Part shown: positions 1-6,677 of the stretch, piece by piece
How the letters are laid out: each line of letters begins with the position of its first letter
How positions within the stretch are numbered: the first letter of the stretch is position 1
Assembly: GCA_045653805.1 (NCBI GenBank)
Contig: JAZOMF010000071.1
Span: forward strand, 1-16,620
DNA length: 16,620 nucleotides
Source: SVTX01 sp045653805
GTDB taxonomy: Bacteria; Bacillota; Clostridia; Oscillospirales; CAG-272
Reading direction: 5' to 3'
The notes under the pieces: model-generated
The model's database searches: none
What the model was told of the DNA's origin: nothing
The model's input: the letters and a program-made list of their open reading frames with translations, nothing else
Program-made: the position numbers and the translations under genes

Positions 1-114
1 AGACCGTAGGGGACGACGTCCTCGGCGTCCCGTGACGAATATTTTCAAATCAATGAAACGGCGACACCTCATTTGCAAGCAAATCGGCACCGCCCTACGG
101 TTTTAGGGTGTCGT
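1..114. repeat. Palindromic intergenic element, truncated or starting at the window edge
   Basis: A 9-bp perfect inverted repeat, ACCGTAGGG (3-11) and CCCTACGGT (93-101), encloses two further hairpins: GGGACG (10-15) with CGTCCC (26-31), and ATTTGC (71-76) with GCAAAT (79-84). GGCG (60-63) can also pair with CGCC (91-94). Together they could fold as a three-way junction. A competing pairing exists between CGACACC (62-68) and GGTGTCG (107-113). It looks like the short palindromic spacer repeats common in clostridial gut genomes. The family assignment is inference, and no coding potential is evident. Confidence 0.6.
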
Positions 115-201
115 TATCCCACCGATAAATCAAAATTTGAACAAATTAATTATTTGAGATAAAAATAATCGCCAAAACTAAAAGAAATCTTGAAAATCCT
201 C

Positions 202-230
202 TTGAAAATATTGAAAAAATATGTTATACT
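202..230 (+). promoter_or_regulatory. Promoter of pgi (sigma-A type, extended -10)
   Basis: TTGAAA (202-207) and TATACT (225-230) are separated by 17 bp. A TG at 222-223 forms an extended -10. Transcription would begin near 237, giving a leader of about 26 nt ahead of the pgi start. Confidence 0.8.
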
Positions 231-262
231 TAAGTATCAAATTAAAGGAGATGGATAACAAA

Positions 263-1600
263 ATGGCAATTAAGCTTTCTGAAAAATATCTTTCTGGTTT
301 TGTAGCAGAGCATGAATACAAAAATATTCAGCCTGCAGTTAGTGCGGCACATAAGCTTCTTCGTGAGAAGAGTGGCGCGGGCAACGATTTTCTTGGTTGG
401 GTAGACCTTCCCGAGAATTATGACAAGGAGGAGTTCGCTCGCATTAAGGCGGCTGCTGTTAAGATCCAGAAGAACTGTGATGTTTTTGTGGTTATTGGTA
501 TCGGCGGTTCTTATCTCGGCGCACGCGCTGTTATTGAGTTCCTTAAGTCCGCTAACTATAACAATCTCAAAAAGAATACTCCCGATATCTACTTCGCGGG
601 ATGCGACATCAGTGCAGTTTCTATTGCCGAGCTTGTAGAGCTTTGCGAGGGTCGTGACGTTTGCATTAACGTTATCTCCAAGTCGGGTACTACCACCGAG
701 CCTGCTGTTGCTTCCAGAGTAATCAGAGAAATGCTTGAGAAGAAATTCGGTAAGGACGGCGCAAAGGACAGAATTTTTGTTACCACCGATAAGGCTCGCG
801 GAACTCTCAAGAGCTTCTCTACAGAGGCAGGATACGAGACCTTCGTTGTTCCGGATGACGTTGGAGGACGTTTCTCCGTACTTACTGCGGTAGGTCTTCT
901 TCCCATCGCTGTTGCAGGTTGCGACATCGATGCTCTTATGGCGGGTGCAAACGATGCTCGCGTAGCTTATGCTGACGAAGACATCCAGAAGAACGATGCA
1001 TACAAGTATGCAGCTATCAGAAACATCCTTTACCGCAAGGGTAAGGTTACCGAAGTTCTCGTAGGATACGAGAATTATGGAAAGATGCTCAACGAGTGGT
1101 GGAAGCAGCTCTACGGCGAGAGCGAGGGCAAGGATAACAGAGGTATTTTCCCTGCATCCGTAATCTTCTCCACCGACCTGCACTCCCTCGGTCAGTTCAT
1201 TCAGGAGGGTAACAGAAACCTCTTCGAGACCGTTATCGCAGTTGAAAACAGCGGCGTAGAGTTCAAGATCCCCCATGATGAAAATAATATCGACGGTCTT
1301 AACTTCCTCTCGGGCGTTGACCTCAACACCGTTAAGAAGACCGCTATGCAGGGAACTCTTCTTGCTCACATAGACGGCGGAGTACCCAACATCCTCATCG
1401 AGATGGATGAGAGAAACGAGCATGACCTCGGCTACATCATATATTTCTTCGAGCTTGCTTGCGGCATTTCCGGCTATATGCTGGGCGTCAGTCCCTTCGA
1501 CCAGCCCCGTGTTGGGGCGTACAAGAAGAACATGTTTGCTCTTCTTGGTAAGCCCGGATATGAGGAGCTTCGCGCAGTTTTGGAAGAAAAATTGAAATAA
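263..1600 (+). CDS. pgi: Glucose-6-phosphate isomerase
   Basis: Interconverts glucose-6-phosphate and fructose-6-phosphate in the cytoplasm (glycolysis and gluconeogenesis). The protein is 445 aa, a normal length for the short Firmicute form. Visible family motifs are GIGGSYLGARA (79-89), the sugar-phosphate-binding SKSGTTTEP (139-147), GGRFSVLT (201-208), and QLYGESEGK (282-290), which carries the likely catalytic Glu288. TDLHSLGQ (304-311) and VGAYKKNM (417-424), with the C-terminal catalytic Lys, are also present. I chose ATG 263: AAAGGAG (244-250) lies 12 nt upstream. The earlier in-frame ATG at 251 abuts that site and one at 221 lies within the promoter. It has its own promoter. No hairpin terminator follows, so transcripts may run into the next gene. 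Confidence 0.97.
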   Translation: MAIKLSEKYLSGFVAEHEYKNIQPAVSAAHKLLREKSGAGNDFLGWVDLPENYDKEEFARIKAAAVKIQKNCDVFVVIGIGGSYLGARAVIEFLKSANYNNLKKNTPDIYFAGCDISAVSIAELVELCEGRDVCINVISKSGTTTEPAVASRVIREMLEKKFGKDGAKDRIFVTTDKARGTLKSFSTEAGYETFVVPDDVGGRFSVLTAVGLLPIAVAGCDIDALMAGANDARVAYADEDIQKNDAYKYAAIRNILYRKGKVTEVLVGYENYGKMLNEWWKQLYGESEGKDNRGIFPASVIFSTDLHSLGQFIQEGNRNLFETVIAVENSGVEFKIPHDENNIDGLNFLSGVDLNTVKKTAMQGTLLAHIDGGVPNILIEMDERNEHDLGYIIYFFELACGISGYMLGVSPFDQPRVGAYKKNMFALLGKPGYEELRAVLEEKLK

Positions 1601-1625
1601 TTTTGCATAAATTTGAAAATTCTAC

Positions 1626-1654
1626 TTGCAATTATTCGTAGACTGTGCTATAAT
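1626..1654 (+). promoter_or_regulatory. Promoter of the small P-loop gene (extended -10)
   Basis: TTGCAA (1626-1631), a 17-bp spacer, then a perfect TATAAT (1649-1654) preceded by TGC (1646-1648), an extended -10. The predicted start near 1661 leaves a leader of about 67 nt. That leader contains a small hairpin, GCCAC (1700-1704) with GTGGC (1708-1712), immediately before the ribosome site AGAAGGAG (1713-1720). Confidence 0.85.
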
Positions 1655-1727
1655 CATGTAAAGACAATTAAAATCCGCAAGGAAAGTTAAAAATACAGAG
1701 CCACAAGGTGGCAGAAGGAGCACAATT

Positions 1728-2135
1728 ATGGTTAAACTTATCATCGGCGTCAAGGGCACAGGCAAGACTAAGGCTCTCATTTCCATGGTAAACGAAGCAG
1801 CTGAAAAGTCCAACGGTAACGTTGTTTGTATCGAAAAGGGAGTAGGTCTCCGTTTTGATATTAAGCCCACTGTTCGTCTTATCAATACTAACGAGTACCT
1901 TGTATTTGATGCACAGTCTCTTTATGGCTTCGTAGCAGGCTTTCTTGCAAGCAACCAGGACGTAACCGATCTCTTTATAGCCGGCGCACTCAAGATCTCC
2001 AACAACGATACCGCGGCTTTTGAGGCATTCGTTAAGGCAGTTGACGAGCTTACCGCAAAGATGGATGTTAACGTTGTTATGACCTCTTCTATTCCTGCAG
2101 AGGCTGCAAGTGACCTTGTTAAGAAGTATATCTGA
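1728..2135 (+). CDS. Small P-loop NTP-binding protein of unknown function
   Basis: 135 aa. It opens with a strand-loop-helix and a clear Walker A motif, GVKGTGKTK (7-15). DLFIAGAL (81-88) is a possible Walker B strand, and VNVVMTSS (114-121) looks like a later core strand. There is no membrane segment or signal peptide. From memory, similar short proteins are widespread in Clostridia and often carry the misleading name twitching motility protein PilT; there is no pilus context here. The ribosome site AGAAGGAG lies 7 nt before ATG 1728. A strong promoter and a strong terminator (2185-2230) bracket it, so it is probably a single-gene transcript. Nucleotide binding is likely. The substrate, partner and process are unknown. 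Confidence 0.85.
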   Translation: MVKLIIGVKGTGKTKALISMVNEAAEKSNGNVVCIEKGVGLRFDIKPTVRLINTNEYLVFDAQSLYGFVAGFLASNQDVTDLFIAGALKISNNDTAAFEAFVKAVDELTAKMDVNVVMTSSIPAEAASDLVKKYI

Positions 2136-2184
2136 TCAAATTTGATATATGACCTCGCGCCCTTGCTATGCTCGGGTCTGCGAG

Positions 2185-2230
2185 TTTCGGGGTGTAAGCG
2201 TATCTTTGGCTTGCACCCCGAAAGTTTTTT
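2185..2230 (+). terminator. Strong intrinsic terminator after the P-loop gene
   Basis: A 15-bp stem with one G-T wobble pairs 2185-2199 with 2209-2223, with a 9-nt loop, followed by a six-T run (2225-2230). A second hairpin lies directly upstream: CTCGC (2154-2158) with GCGAG (2180-2184), extended by CCC/GGG across an internal loop. Confidence 0.92.
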
Positions 2231-2244
2231 CAAGGAGAAATCAT

Positions 2245-2316
2245 ATTGCTCTCGACGAGCATATCCAAGAGGCTATTGCAAGAATAGAGAATTTTCTCAA
2301 AGAGCTTGAGGCGTAA
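2245..2316 (+). CDS. Possible 23-residue peptide with a non-canonical ATT start
   Basis: AAGGAG (2232-2237) stands 7 nt before an ATT codon that opens a 23-codon frame ending in TAA (2314-2316). The reading begins IALDEHIQEAIARI and ends FLKELEA. It is charged and regularly spaced, as expected of one amphipathic helix, and uses the same codons as neighbouring genes. There is no ATG, GTG or TTG in this frame between the ribosome site and the peptide; the TTG at 2246 is in another frame and stops after 13 codons. It could be a real ATT-initiated peptide, the tail of a decayed gene, or chance. The terminator ending 5 bases before the SD nucleotides and the absence of a clear promoter weaken the case. 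Confidence 0.3.
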   Translation: MALDEHIQEAIARIENFLKELEA

Positions 2317-2340
2317 AGATTTTTATACAAAAATTCAGAG

Positions 2341-2366
2341 AGCGTGCATCTGACTTGTACGCTTTT
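2341..2366 (+). other. Hairpin abutting the ribosome site of the membrane protein gene
   Basis: AGCGTGCA (2341-2348) pairs with TGTACGCT (2356-2363), 8 bp with one wobble and a 7-nt loop. It is followed by TTT and then the GAGG ribosome site (2367-2370). It could protect the 5' end, modulate access to the ribosome site or act as a weak terminator. The sequence does not decide between these. Confidence 0.5.
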
Positions 2367-2376
2367 GAGGTGATGA

Positions 2377-3114
2377 ATGAAAGTGTCTAAAAAGAAAGAA
2401 AAAGGCTGTCTTATGTCAGCAGAGGACAGAGCAACGAGAGGTAAGCTGTACATTATACTTGCGTTATTCGGAGTGGTTATATATAGCCTGTATTGCTTTG
2501 CGATCATGCCGTTTTACAACTCGCTGGCGGTTGATTGCGAGATCGGTCTTGTTGATCCGATTGTGCTTGAGCTGGCAAGGTTTGGGGCAAGGCTTGTCGA
2601 CGTGCTGGCGGTATCGCTGACGGGCTCGATGGTAATATATGCGGTATACCGTTTTTCTGCGGCAACCACTGTTGGCGGATGTCTTATTTTTGCGGGTCTG
2701 GGCTTGTATAAATATGTGGCATCCACGGTGTACGAGTGGATAGATAGCGGATATATTCCATTGGGCTTTTTGATCCAACTTCTTGAGGTATTGCTCGAAA
2801 CTATACTTTGGATTTTACCTTTTGTGGCAGCATTTTTCATTGTCAACGCCATTATCAAAAGTTATAAAAATACGAGTGGATTTGCTTGCCTGCTCTTGTC
2901 GGTTATGGTGCTGTCTTTGACGGTGCTTATAGTTAATGCGGGAGGTCAGCTTGTTTACGATATTTTGACTCTGGAGAAGATCACAGATCCTCTACTTATG
3001 CTGTGGGATTATCTTTCCCACTCCCTGCTGGCTGTGGTTGGATATTCTGCATCGGTTCTTTTGATATTTATTTTAAAAAAATGCTTTGACAAAGAGGACA
3101 ATAGCCTTATCTGA
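2377..3114 (+). CDS. Polytopic membrane protein of unknown function
   Basis: 245 aa with a basic, lysine-rich N-terminus followed by about six or seven hydrophobic segments: roughly 23-43, 71-92, 97-116, 129-160 (long enough for one bent or two helices), 169-193 and 208-234. It ends in a short charged tail. I recognise no catalytic motif or family. GAGG (2367-2370) is 6 nt before ATG 2377. An alternative start at ATG 2413, with AAAGG 7 nt upstream, would give 233 aa. The overlapping ATG at 2373 stops after five codons. A strong terminator follows at 3144-3180. No convincing promoter is seen directly in front, so it may depend on read-through from 2230 or on a weak promoter. Confidence 0.8.
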   Translation: MKVSKKKEKGCLMSAEDRATRGKLYIILALFGVVIYSLYCFAIMPFYNSLAVDCEIGLVDPIVLELARFGARLVDVLAVSLTGSMVIYAVYRFSAATTVGGCLIFAGLGLYKYVASTVYEWIDSGYIPLGFLIQLLEVLLETILWILPFVAAFFIVNAIIKSYKNTSGFACLLLSVMVLSLTVLIVNAGGQLVYDILTLEKITDPLLMLWDYLSHSLLAVVGYSASVLLIFILKKCFDKEDNSLI

Positions 3115-3143
3115 TTCCGGAAAATTAAACTCGAATAATTTTG

Positions 3144-3180
3144 AAAAAGCTCTGTGGGAAATCTCTCACAGAGCTTTTTT
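3144..3180 (+). terminator. Strong intrinsic terminator after the membrane protein gene
   Basis: AAAAAGCTCTGTG (3144-3156) pairs perfectly with 3167-3179 over 13 bp around a 10-nt loop, and the stem runs into a T-run (3175-3180). The A-rich 5' arm means it could also work on the opposite strand. Confidence 0.93.
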
Positions 3181-3254
3181 GCGCCCTGTGAGTATTTCGA
3201 GGTGAGCAAAGGCGATTTTGAGATCAATTTTGCCATATTATTTATATAAATCAC

Positions 3255-3283
3255 TTGACTTTTAAATTAAATAAATGTATAAT
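3255..3283 (+). promoter_or_regulatory. Promoter of pncB and probably the downstream cdaA operon
   Basis: TTGACT (3255-3260), a 17-bp AT-rich spacer, and a perfect TATAAT (3278-3283). The predicted start near 3290 gives a leader of about 66 nt. I see no recognised riboswitch or clear operator in the leader. The interval 3181-3254 upstream shows no gene. Confidence 0.85.
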
Positions 3284-3355
3284 ATATATTAATAATTTAT
3301 AATGGACGATTGTGCATATTTTTTAATCAATGCAACCACAGAAAGGATGTAAAAA

Positions 3356-4819
3356 ATGAAGAATATCAGCAGAAATCTTACAATGCTTTGTGACTTTTAC
3401 GAGCTTACCATGAGCAACGGTTATTTCAAGTGCGGAATCAAGGATAAGACAGTTTATTTTGACGTATTTTACAGAGATAATCCCGACGGCGGCGGATTTG
3501 CCGTTGTTGCGGGTCTTGAGCAGATAGTTGAGTACATCAACGATCTTCACTTCGATGAGGACGATATCGAGTACCTCCGCTCCAAGAATCTTTTCGACGA
3601 GGAGTTCCTTGAATATCTTCGTGGCTTCAAGTTCAGAGGAGATATCTGGGCTATCCCCGAGGGTACGGTGGTATTCCCGGGTGAGCCTCTTATGACCGTT
3701 AGAGCTAAGGCTATCGAGGCTCAGTTCATTGAGACCTACATCCTTATGATGATAAATCACCAGTCTCTTATCGCTACTAAGGCGGCTCGCCTTACCAGAG
3801 CGGCGAAGGGAAGAGTGGTCAGCGAGTTCGGTTCTCGCCGTGCACAGGGTGCCGATGCGGCGATCCTTGGCGCAAGAGCGGCTTACATCGGTGGAGCAAA
3901 TGCTACTGCATGTGCTATTACCGACGAGGTATTTGGCGTTCCCGCAACCGGAACTATGGCGCACGCTTGGGTGCAGATGTTTGACACCGAGTATGAAGCG
4001 TTCAAGACATATTGCGAGATCTATCCCAATAACGCTACTCTCTTGGTTGACACATATAACGTTACCGAGTCGGGTATCCCTAATGCGATCAGAGTTTTCA
4101 ACGAGGTGTTGAAACCCCGTGGAATTACCAAGTGCGGTATTCGTATTGACTCGGGTGACATTACCTATCTCACCAAGAAGTGCCGAAAGATGCTTGACGA
4201 AGCAGGCTGGACCGAGTGTAAGATAATCGTTTCCAACTCTCTTGACGAGTATATAATCCGCGAGCTTATCCGTCAGGGTGCGGAGGTAGACGGATTTGGC
4301 GTTGGTGAGAGACTTATCACGGCAAAGAGCCATCCCGTATTTGGTGCGGTGTACAAGCTTTGCGCGATCGAGGACGAGGACGGAAGTGTTAGACCCAAGA
4401 TCAAAATCAGCGAGAACGTTGGCAAGATCACAACGCCCCACTTCAAAAAGCTCTACCGCCTCCGCGACAGAGACAACGGCAAGGCAGAGGCAGACCTCAT
4501 CTGCGTTTACGATGAGGTGATCGACGACACCAAGCCTCTCGAAATATTTGACCCTCTTCACGTTTGGAAGAGAAAGCTTATGGAAAACTTTACCGCCGAG
4601 GAGCTGCAGGTGCAGGTGTTCAAGGACGGCAAGCAGGTGTACGAGCTTCCCACACTTGAGGACATAAGAGCGCACCATCAGCGAGAGATCGAGAGTATGT
4701 GGGAAGAGGTAAAGAGATTTACCAATCCTCATAACTATTACGTTGACCTATCCGAAAAGCTTTGGGATATTAAGCACAATATGCTCAAGGCAGGAGCAAA
4801 CTCAAATAAAAAGAGCTGA
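3356..4819 (+). CDS. pncB: Nicotinate phosphoribosyltransferase
   Basis: Makes nicotinate mononucleotide from nicotinate and PRPP with ATP hydrolysis, the entry step of NAD salvage, in the cytoplasm. The protein is 487 aa, usual for the long bacterial form. Diagnostic features are the N-terminal LCDFYELTMSNGYF (11-24), SEFGSRRAQG (156-165), GTMAHAWVQ (199-207) with His203 as the likely phosphorylated residue, VDTYN (231-235) and the PRPP-site IDSGD (264-268). The ribosome site GAAAGGA (3341-3347) is 8 nt from ATG 3356. It has a near-consensus promoter. cdaA starts 47 nt downstream with no terminator between, so pncB is probably the first gene of the transcript. Confidence 0.97.
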   Translation: MKNISRNLTMLCDFYELTMSNGYFKCGIKDKTVYFDVFYRDNPDGGGFAVVAGLEQIVEYINDLHFDEDDIEYLRSKNLFDEEFLEYLRGFKFRGDIWAIPEGTVVFPGEPLMTVRAKAIEAQFIETYILMMINHQSLIATKAARLTRAAKGRVVSEFGSRRAQGADAAILGARAAYIGGANATACAITDEVFGVPATGTMAHAWVQMFDTEYEAFKTYCEIYPNNATLLVDTYNVTESGIPNAIRVFNEVLKPRGITKCGIRIDSGDITYLTKKCRKMLDEAGWTECKIIVSNSLDEYIIRELIRQGAEVDGFGVGERLITAKSHPVFGAVYKLCAIEDEDGSVRPKIKISENVGKITTPHFKKLYRLRDRDNGKAEADLICVYDEVIDDTKPLEIFDPLHVWKRKLMENFTAEELQVQVFKDGKQVYELPTLEDIRAHHQREIESMWEEVKRFTNPHNYYVDLSEKLWDIKHNMLKAGANSNKKS

Positions 4820-4866
4820 TAGCGGCAAATTAGGAGAAACTCCAAACCGCAGAAAGGAACTGAAAA

Positions 4867-5844
4867 ATGCTTGAAACAATGGCATTGTCTTCGATATCTG
4901 TTTGGGATCAGATGATACAATTCTTTATGGATTATATCTGGTTTCCCCTCTCCAGTATCGGGCTTGTAAATATACTTGATATAGTGCTTTTAGGTCAGTT
5001 GATCTATATGGTATATAAATTCGTCCGTGACAGACATGCGGGCAGAACTATTATAGGTCTTGGTCTTTTGCTTTTCCTCTACGTCGTAAGTGATCTTCTT
5101 GGAATGGTGGCTATCAACTCCATTCTCAAAAACTTCTATACCGTGGGTATTATTGCTCTCGTTGTGCTTTTTCAGCCTGAGCTTCGTGACGTTCTTGAGG
5201 AGTTTGGTGCTACAACTTCTATGAATCTCAAGAGGATCAGGACGAGACACACAACCGATGACGAAAAGGTTTTGCATATGGTGGATGAAATAAGCGCGGC
5301 GGCGTTTGAGATTTCCGCCAAGGGCGAGGGTGCACTTATCGTGCTTGAGCGTAAGGGCAGACTTCGCAATCAAATGAGCGAGGGGACTCCTATCGATGCT
5401 ATAGTATCGCGCCAGCTGCTTTGCAATATTTTCGTAAACAAGTCTCCTCTTCACGACGGAGCTGTCATTATCAGAGACGGCAGAATAGTTGCGGCTTCCA
5501 GTAAGTCCAGGACTATTTCGGAAAACAATCCTCAAATCGAGGGCCTTGGTACTCGTCACAGAGCCGCTTTTAAGATAAGCGAAGGCAGTGATGCGGTGGT
5601 AGTTGTGGTATCCGAGGAGTCGGGTAATATTTCTGTTGCAAACAACAAGCTGCTCAAGAGAGACTATCACGATATTGGCAAGGGCGGAAAGCATAAGTCC
5701 AGCGACCTTCGCGATGACCTCTTTAAGCTTATGACAGGAAAGAGTGTTGCCGATATGACGGTAAAGCCCGACACGAAAATTAAGCTTGGCACCAACAAAG
5801 CCGATGGGCAGAATGAAAATGACGGAAAGGGAGGAGCAGACTGA
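4867..5844 (+). CDS. cdaA: Membrane diadenylate cyclase CdaA
   Basis: Condenses two ATP into the second messenger c-di-AMP, which controls potassium and osmolyte balance and cell-wall homeostasis in Firmicutes. Three N-terminal membrane segments (about 33-53, 62-82, 90-104) are followed by a cytoplasmic DisA_N (DAC) domain. The two signature motifs are present: DGA in HDGAVII (196-202) and RHR in GTRHRAA (228-234). SEESGNISVA (249-258) matches the end of the domain. At 325 aa it is somewhat longer than the typical 270-285 aa. The extra length is a hydrophilic, low-complexity C-terminal tail (about 270-325). AAAGGA (4853-4858) is 8 nt upstream of ATG 4867. The upstream gap holds a short nested hairpin (4822-4850). 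cdaR begins 2 nt after the stop. Confidence 0.96.
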   Translation: MLETMALSSISVWDQMIQFFMDYIWFPLSSIGLVNILDIVLLGQLIYMVYKFVRDRHAGRTIIGLGLLLFLYVVSDLLGMVAINSILKNFYTVGIIALVVLFQPELRDVLEEFGATTSMNLKRIRTRHTTDDEKVLHMVDEISAAAFEISAKGEGALIVLERKGRLRNQMSEGTPIDAIVSRQLLCNIFVNKSPLHDGAVIIRDGRIVAASSKSRTISENNPQIEGLGTRHRAAFKISEGSDAVVVVVSEESGNISVANNKLLKRDYHDIGKGGKHKSSDLRDDLFKLMTGKSVADMTVKPDTKIKLGTNKADGQNENDGKGGAD

Positions 5845-5846
5845 TT

Positions 5847-6671
5847 ATGAAACAATTTGATTTCATGAAGGATCCCGACGTTAAGGGCTCCGACTCTATA
5901 ACCGTTGAGCATACTCCTAAAAGAAAGCTTAATCTTTTCCCGAGAATAGTATGTGTTTTGGTAGCTCTTGGAATCTGGATATATATGTTCAATATGAACA
6001 AGGATGACATCACTACCGAGATAGAGCTCCAGATAGAGGTCGTTGGTACAGATGTGCTTGAAAAAAAGGGAATGATGTACTACGGCTTTGAGCAGAATAC
6101 TGTTATCATAAAGGTTCAGGGAACTAACCGCGATCTTAAGCAGTATAAGGCAAGCGATTATAAAGCTACCGTAGACGTAAGCGGTATTATGGACAAAACC
6201 GTTAATAACCTTGCTATAAAAATAGACAATCCAATAAACCTTACCGTAGTGGATAAATCTATTACAAATGTTGGTATTTTGTTCGATTACGTGCAAGATG
6301 CTGAAATAACCGATATTCAAATAGTTTTGAGTGCTGCAAGCAGTGTGGGACTTGGCGGTGAGCTTGCTATAGATACTATTCCCGTAACAGGCGCAAAGGA
6401 ATTGATTGAAAAGATCGCGAGCATTAAAATAGAGATCGCCGGCGACGTAAAGGAAGGCGACAATATTACCTATTCTGAACTTGCTAACTCGATCCACTAT
6501 TATGACATTAATGGAAAAGAGATTATTTCCAAGGGCGGTATTTCGGTAGATACCGAAAAGCTGAAGGAAATCGGAGAAACTCTTACTGTGAAAATCGTAG
6601 AAGAAGATTCGGCCGAGAGCGATGAGACCGGTGAGAGCGACGAGACCGAATCCACCGATACTGCCGAATAA
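5847..6671 (+). CDS. cdaR: YbbR-domain protein, CdaA regulator CdaR
   Basis: 274 aa with a cytoplasmic N-terminus, one membrane anchor (about 31-50) and an extracellular part containing two YbbR-like beta-rich repeats (about 55-145 and 155-252). It ends in a very acidic Glu/Ser/Asp/Thr tail (252-274). In Bacillus and Listeria CdaR binds CdaA and tunes its activity; the B. subtilis protein is 483 aa with four YbbR domains, so this is a short two-repeat version. GGGAGGAG (5829-5836), inside the end of cdaA, supplies the ribosome site, and the genes are separated by 2 nt, indicating translational coupling. Its role here is inferred from domain and position. Confidence 0.92.
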   Translation: MKQFDFMKDPDVKGSDSITVEHTPKRKLNLFPRIVCVLVALGIWIYMFNMNKDDITTEIELQIEVVGTDVLEKKGMMYYGFEQNTVIIKVQGTNRDLKQYKASDYKATVDVSGIMDKTVNNLAIKIDNPINLTVVDKSITNVGILFDYVQDAEITDIQIVLSAASSVGLGGELAIDTIPVTGAKELIEKIASIKIEIAGDVKEGDNITYSELANSIHYYDINGKEIISKGGISVDTEKLKEIGETLTVKIVEEDSAESDETGESDETESTDTAE

Positions 6672-6677
6672 TTTGCG

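Noticed and set aside
242..1423. 393-codon open frame on the minus strand inside pgi
   Set aside because: Antisense shadow of a gene with complete family motifs; similar long shadows lie opposite pncB (3323-4732) and cdaA-cdaR (5667-7127). None shows a recognisable domain.
3284..3355. Riboswitch or NAD-responsive leader before pncB
   Set aside because: Only a weak 5-bp pairing (TGCAT with ATGCA) around an AU-rich loop is visible; nothing matches a known class.
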